A program made the position numbers and the translations under genes. Below the pieces are notes generated by a model. The model did not search any database, had not been told where the DNA came from, and saw nothing but the letters and a program-made list of their open reading frames with translations. From positions 1-11,048 of the forward strand of contig DASXNY010000060.1 of the NCBI GenBank assembly GCA_036494715.1: 11,048 nucleotides of DNA, in the 5' to 3' direction. Positions 6,972 to 11,048 of this stretch are shown one piece after another. Each line of letters begins with the position of its first letter. Positions within the stretch are counted from its first letter, which is position 1. Source of the stretch: JAICJR01 sp036494715 (lineage in GTDB: Bacteria > Actinomycetota > Thermoleophilia > Solirubrobacterales > Thermoleophilaceae).

Positions 6972-7645
6972 AGTTCGGAGTCGTGCGCTTCCCCGGATCG
7001 TGCGACGAGGTCGACGCGCTGCGGGCCTGCGAGCGCGTCGCCGACGCCGAACTGCTCTGGCACGCCGAGCGCGACCTACGCGGCGCCGACGCGATCGTCA
7101 TCCCCGGCGGCTTCTCCTACGGCGACTACCTGCGCGCGGGCGCGATCGCGCGCTTCTCGCCGGTGATGGAGGCTGTCCGCGAGTTCGCGCTCGAGGGCGG
7201 GCCGGTGCTCGGGATCTGCAACGGCTTCCAGGTCCTATGCGAGGCGGGCCTGTTGCCAGGCGCGCTGCTGCCGAACATCGGGCTGCGCTTCGTCTGCCGC
7301 CAGGTCGAGCTCGTGGTCGAGCATCCCAACACGCCATTCACGCGCGCGTGCGACGAGGGCGAAGTGCTCTCGATCCCGGTGAAGCACACGACCGGCCGCT
7401 ACTACGCGCCCGAAGAGGCGCTCGACGAGCTCGAGGCGGAGGGCCACGTGCTGCTCCGCTACGCCGAGGGGCAGAACCCCAACGGCTCGGCGCGCGACAT
7501 CGCGGGCGTGGCCAACAGCCAGAAGAACGTGTTCGGGCTGATGCCGCATCCCGAGCACGCCGTGGACCCGGTCACCGGATCGGACGACGGCGGCCAGCTG
7601 TTCAAGTCGCTCGTCTCACACGTCGAGGCCCTCACGCCTGCATGA
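6968..7645 (+). CDS. purQ: Phosphoribosylformylglycinamidine synthase subunit PurQ (glutaminase)
   Basis: PurQ is the class I glutamine amidotransferase subunit that frees ammonia from glutamine and feeds it to PurL. The 225-residue product carries IPGGFSYGDYLRAGAIARFS (45-64), the nucleophile elbow LGICNGFQVL with Cys84 (81-90), and the triad partners in MPHPEH (His194, Glu196). The N-terminal FPGS is followed by CDEVDA without the Asn usually found in FPGSNCD, a one-residue change. The start is GTG 6968, which overlaps the purS stop and gives the normal MKFGVVRFPG opening; an upstream in-frame extension would run through purS in another frame and is not real. The stop overlaps the purL ATG (ATGA). 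PurS, PurQ and PurL together form one enzyme. Confidence 0.98.
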   Translation: MKFGVVRFPGSCDEVDALRACERVADAELLWHAERDLRGADAIVIPGGFSYGDYLRAGAIARFSPVMEAVREFALEGGPVLGICNGFQVLCEAGLLPGALLPNIGLRFVCRQVELVVEHPNTPFTRACDEGEVLSIPVKHTTGRYYAPEEALDELEAEGHVLLRYAEGQNPNGSARDIAGVANSQKNVFGLMPHPEHAVDPVTGSDDGGQLFKSLVSHVEALTPA

Positions 7646-9867
7646 GCCCCGGCGCGACCGATACGCGCCACGGCGAGCTCGGTCTCACGGACGCGGAATA
7701 CGACGCGATCGTCGAGCTGCTCGAGCGCGAGCCCGGCGACCTCGAGCTGGCGGTGTTCTCGCTGATGTGGTCTGAGCACTGCGCGTACAAGCACTCGAAG
7801 AAGCTGCTGCGCAGCCTGCCCACCGAGGGCGAGCGCGTGGTGATGGGACCGGGTGAGAACGCCGGCGCGGTCGACGTGGGTGACGGCCTGGTGGTGGCTT
7901 TCAAGGTCGAGTCGCACAACCATCCGAGCGCGGTCGAGCCGTTCCAGGGTGCGGCCACGGGCGTCGGCGGCATCCTGCGCGATGTGTTCGCGGTGGGCGC
8001 GCGGCCGATCGCGATCCTCGACTCGTTGCGCTTCGGCGAGCTCGACTCGGCGCGCTCGCGCTACCTGCTCGAGCACGCCGTCGCGGGCATCGGCCATTAC
8101 GGCAACTCGATCGGTGTGGCCACCGTCGGCGGCGAGATCTACTTCGAGGGTCCCTACGAGCAAAACTGCCTCGTCAACGCGATGTGCCTCGGGATCGCGC
8201 GCCGCGAGCGGTTGATCCGCAGTGCGGCGGCGGGCGTCGGCAACCACCTCGTCCTCCTCGGCGCGAGCACCGGGCGCGACGGTATCGGTGGGGCGTCGGT
8301 GCTCGCCAGCGCGGAACTCGACTCGGAGGACGAGTCCAAGCGGCCGAGCGTGCAGGTGGGCGACCCGTTCGAGGAGTCCAAGCTGCTCGAGTGCTGCCTC
8401 GAGCTGCTTGACGCGCGGCTGCTCGAGTCGCTCCAGGACCTCGGCGCCGCGGGCCTCTCGTCAAGCTCGTCGGAGATGGCGTCGAAGGGCGAGGTCGGGC
8501 TCGACATCGACGTGAGCAAGGTGCCGCTGCGCGAGGCGGACATGGAGCCCTTCGAGGTCATGATCTCGGAGTCGCAGGAGCGGATGCTGTGCGTCGTCGA
8601 GCCGGCGCGGCTGGATGACGTGCTCGCGCTCTGCGCGAAGTGGGAGGTGCGCGCGACGCCGATCGGCGAGGTCACCGACACGCGGCGGCTGCGCGTGTTC
8701 GCGGGCGATGAGCTGGTGGGTGACATGCCGGTCGAGGCACTCGTGGACGACTGTCCGCTGTACGACCTCGAGCCGGAGAAACCGGCGGCGCCGATCTACT
8801 CGCCGCCGCCGCGCGTGCTCGCCGACGACGCCTCGCCCGCCGAGACGCTGCTCGCACTGCTGCGCTCGTCCAACGTCACGAGCAAGCGCTGGGCGTTCGA
8901 GCAGTACGACTCGATCGTCGGCTCGCGCACGGCGCGCCGGCCCGAGGCGGCCGACGCGGCCGTGCTCTCGCTGGCGCCCGACGGCGGGAGTCGCGCGCTG
9001 GCGGTGTCGATCGACGGCAACGGGCGCCGCGTGGCATGCGACCCGTACGCGGGCGCGGTCGAGGCGGTGCTCGAGTGCGCGTCCAACCTCGCCTGCGTCG
9101 GCGCCGAGCCGCTTGGCCTCACCAACTGCCTCAACTTCGGCAACCCGGAGAAGCCGCACATCGCCTGGCAGCTCACGCAGGCGGTGCAGGGCCTGGCCGA
9201 TGCCTGCGAGGGCCTCGGGGTGCCTGTGGTCGGGGGCAACGTCTCGCTCTACAACGAGGGCGGCGAGGGACCGATCTATCCGACGCCGGTCGTCGGCATG
9301 GTCGGCGAGCTGCCCGACGCGGCCCGCGCGGCGGGTTCGGCCTTCCGCGAGGAGGGCGACCAGATCGCGCTGCTCGGCCCGTTCGCCCCTTCGCTCGCAG
9401 GCTCGGAGCTCGAGAAGCTGCGCGGCGGCCTGGCGGACGGGCTGCCCTCGGTCGACCTTACGCTGCAGGCCGAGCATCTCGCGCGCGTGCGCGCGGCGGT
9501 GCGCGGCGGTGCCTTCAGCTCGGCGCACGACGTGTCGGAGGGAGGTCTGGCCTGCGCGCTTGCGGAGTGCTGCATCGCGGGCGCCGTCGGGGCGCGAGTG
9601 GACCTCGCGCCGCTCCTGGCGCGCCTCGGCGACCGTGCCCCCGTGGACGTCGGGCTGTTCGGCGAGGGCGCCGGCGGGGTGATCGTGTCCGGGTCGCTCG
9701 AGGCGATCGAGGGACTCGCCGAGAACGCGGGCGCAGATAGCGTGATCCATCTTGGCGAGGTGGGCGGCGAGGCGCTCGAGTTGGCGGCCGGCGTTGCTAC
9801 GCTTTCCGTGCCGGTCGAGGAAGCCGCCAGCGCGTACCAGCACGGCCTCCCCGACCGTTTCTCATGA
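7642..9867 (+). CDS. purL: Phosphoribosylformylglycinamidine synthase subunit PurL
   Basis: PurL is the ATP-dependent synthase subunit that turns FGAR and ammonia into FGAM. At 741 residues it is the small PurL that needs PurS and PurQ, consistent with both genes directly upstream. Motifs are SLMWSEHCAYKHSKKLL (40-56), the glycine-rich GPGENAGAVDVGDG (69-82), VESHNHPSAVEPFQGAATGVGG (89-110), LQDLGAAGLSSSSSEM (264-279), and, in the second half, the GVPVVGGNVSLYNE repeat unit (526-539) and SSAHDVSEGGL (626-636). The two halves are the internal duplication of AIR-synthase-like domains. The ATG start overlaps the purQ stop and lacks a nearby Shine-Dalgarno, which suggests coupling. An in-frame upstream extension to 7000 lies inside purQ and is rejected. 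Confidence 0.98.
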   Translation: MSPGATDTRHGELGLTDAEYDAIVELLEREPGDLELAVFSLMWSEHCAYKHSKKLLRSLPTEGERVVMGPGENAGAVDVGDGLVVAFKVESHNHPSAVEPFQGAATGVGGILRDVFAVGARPIAILDSLRFGELDSARSRYLLEHAVAGIGHYGNSIGVATVGGEIYFEGPYEQNCLVNAMCLGIARRERLIRSAAAGVGNHLVLLGASTGRDGIGGASVLASAELDSEDESKRPSVQVGDPFEESKLLECCLELLDARLLESLQDLGAAGLSSSSSEMASKGEVGLDIDVSKVPLREADMEPFEVMISESQERMLCVVEPARLDDVLALCAKWEVRATPIGEVTDTRRLRVFAGDELVGDMPVEALVDDCPLYDLEPEKPAAPIYSPPPRVLADDASPAETLLALLRSSNVTSKRWAFEQYDSIVGSRTARRPEAADAAVLSLAPDGGSRALAVSIDGNGRRVACDPYAGAVEAVLECASNLACVGAEPLGLTNCLNFGNPEKPHIAWQLTQAVQGLADACEGLGVPVVGGNVSLYNEGGEGPIYPTPVVGMVGELPDAARAAGSAFREEGDQIALLGPFAPSLAGSELEKLRGGLADGLPSVDLTLQAEHLARVRAAVRGGAFSSAHDVSEGGLACALAECCIAGAVGARVDLAPLLARLGDRAPVDVGLFGEGAGGVIVSGSLEAIEGLAENAGADSVIHLGEVGGEALELAAGVATLSVPVEEAASAYQHGLPDRFS

Positions 9868-9881
9868 CTCCTGGGGAGCCC

Positions 9882-11048
9882 ATGTCCTTCCGCGACGGTC
9901 CTCGCGACGAGTGCGGCGTCTTCGGCGTTTATGCGCCCGAACGTGACGTCGGCCGGCTCGCCTACTTCGCGCTGTACGCGCTCCAGCACCGCGGCCAGGA
10001 GTCGGCGGGCATCGCCACCGCCGAGGACGGCCACATCATGGCCCTGCGCGACCTCGGCCTCGTCTCACAGGTCTTTGACGAGCCCAAACTGCAGGCGCTC
10101 GGCGGCCAGATGGCGATCGGCCATGTGCGCTACTCCACCACCGGCTCCTCCGCCTGGGAGAACTCGCAGCCGATCCACCGCTCGGACCGGCGCGAGCTCG
10201 CGCTGGCCCACAACGGCAACCTGATCAACGCGCTCGAGCTGCACCTCGGCTTGCGCGAGCGTGGCGTACGGTTCAGCTCCACCTCCGACTCGGAGATCAT
10301 CGCTGCGCTCCTGTCGATGCACGAGGCGGACGCGATCGAGGACGCGGTGGAGGACGTGCTGCCGCGGCTCGAGGGCGCCTTCTCGACTGTGGTCCTGACG
10401 CAGGACTCGGTCGTCGCCTTCCGTGACCCGGCGGGCCTGCGGCCGCTCGCGATCGGCCGCCTGGGCGACCGCTACTGCGTCGCCTCCGAGAGTTGCGCCT
10501 TCGACATCATCGGCGCCGAGATGCTGCGCGAGGTCGAGCCGGGTGAACTCGTCTCGATCGGCGAGCGCGGCCTCGAGGTGCGCCAAGTGGTGAAGGGCGC
10601 GCGGCGCGCGTTCTGCGTCTTCGAGCACATCTACTTCGCGCGCCCCGACTCCCAGCTCGAGGGCCGGCTGACCCAGGTCTCACGGCGCAAGATGGGCGAG
10701 ATCCTCTGGCGCGAGGCGCCGGTGGAGGCGGACCTCGTGATCGCGGTGCCCGACTCGGGCAACCCGGCGGCGGGCGGCTTCTCCAACGCCTCGGGCATCC
10801 CCAAGGACGACGGGCTGATCAAGAACCGCTACGTCGCGCGCACCTTCATCCAGCCGGGCCAGGAGCTGCGCAAGCACGGCCTGCGGATGAAGTTCAACCC
10901 GCTGCCGGAGATCGTCGGCGGCAAGCGCATCGTGGTCGTGGACGACTCGATCGTGCGCGGCAACACCACGCGCCAGATCGTGAAGATGCTGCGCGACGCG
11001 GGCGCGTCCGAGGTACACATGCGCGTCTCCGCGCCGCCGATCCGCCAC
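9882..11048 (+). CDS. purF: Amidophosphoribosyltransferase PurF (3' end outside window)
   Basis: PurF starts the pathway, making 5-phosphoribosylamine from PRPP and glutamine. Visible are 389 residues. The Ntn-hydrolase domain has catalytic Cys11 in DECGVFGVY, exposed after removal of a 10-residue propeptide, plus YALQHRGQESAG (32-43), HVRYSTTG (81-88) and AHNGNL (109-114). The phosphoribosyltransferase domain has VPDSGNPAA (289-297), GLIKNRYVARTFIQP (311-325) and the PRPP loop VVDDSIVRGNTT (352-363). Cys245 in FCVFEHIYFARPDS matches the first [4Fe-4S] ligand of the Bacillus-type enzyme; the remaining ligands lie beyond the edge. ATG 9882 has GGGGAG 3 bases upstream. ATG 9864, which overlaps the purL stop (ATGA), is a real alternative and would give a 16-residue propeptide. 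Confidence 0.97.
   Translation, partial: MSFRDGPRDECGVFGVYAPERDVGRLAYFALYALQHRGQESAGIATAEDGHIMALRDLGLVSQVFDEPKLQALGGQMAIGHVRYSTTGSSAWENSQPIHRSDRRELALAHNGNLINALELHLGLRERGVRFSSTSDSEIIAALLSMHEADAIEDAVEDVLPRLEGAFSTVVLTQDSVVAFRDPAGLRPLAIGRLGDRYCVASESCAFDIIGAEMLREVEPGELVSIGERGLEVRQVVKGARRAFCVFEHIYFARPDSQLEGRLTQVSRRKMGEILWREAPVEADLVIAVPDSGNPAAGGFSNASGIPKDDGLIKNRYVARTFIQPGQELRKHGLRMKFNPLPEIVGGKRIVVVDDSIVRGNTTRQIVKMLRDAGASEVHMRVSAPPIRH

Noticed and set aside
9795..9803. Extended -10-like TGCTACGCT near the end of purL, possibly for purF
   Set aside because: No -35 hexamer at suitable spacing, it lies within conserved coding sequence, and such matches are common by chance.
8461..9843. 460-codon open frame on the minus strand opposite purL
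   Set aside because: Same high-GC shadow effect; no domain motifs, no plausible ribosome site, and full overlap with purL.

Overview
This is a high-GC bacterial window of ordinary chromosomal housekeeping genes. It best fits an actinobacterial lineage, probably Thermoleophilia (Solirubrobacterales-like). The grounds are the strong G/C bias at third codon positions, frequent GTG and TTG starts, a ClpB close in style to actinobacterial ClpB, a long-form PurC, a PurS/PurQ/small-PurL FGAM synthetase, and a secreted protein of a kind I associate with that class. The lineage call is an inference from memory, not a search.

Layout. Bases 1-944 hold the C-terminal part of clpB (+), cut by the window edge. 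Bases 945-1176 carry no gene. They are packed with perfect inverted repeats, including two mutually exclusive folds, and end in an 8-bp tandem repeat. Two minus-strand genes follow: a YbjQ/UPF0145 protein (1177-1497, TTG start behind a hairpin that could mask its ribosome site) and, upstream of it in transcription, a secreted 214-residue protein of unknown function (1548-2192). Bases 2193-2336 form a divergent promoter region. From 2337 to the right edge everything runs on the plus strand: a 93-residue GYD-domain protein, then purD, purE, purB, purC, purS, purQ, purL and purF (purF is cut by the right edge).

How the genes work together. The eight pur genes encode most of de novo IMP synthesis. 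PurF makes phosphoribosylamine from PRPP and glutamine, and PurD adds glycine. PurS, PurQ and PurL together convert FGAR to FGAM. PurE supplies CAIR, PurC makes SAICAR, and PurB cleaves SAICAR (and later adenylosuccinate). PurN/PurT, PurM, PurK and PurH are not in the window. Most junctions are 4-base start/stop overlaps (TTGA, TTGA, GTGA, ATGA), the mark of translational coupling. The chain breaks only at purE/purB (109 bases) and purB/purC (76 bases), where extra promoters could lie.

I see no CRISPR array, transposon, phage gene, tRNA or rRNA, and no clear new multi-gene system. The points most worth a second look are the structured clpB/ybjQ intergenic block, a PurE lacking a usually conserved second active-site histidine, the GYD gene leading the purine cluster, and the secreted protein.
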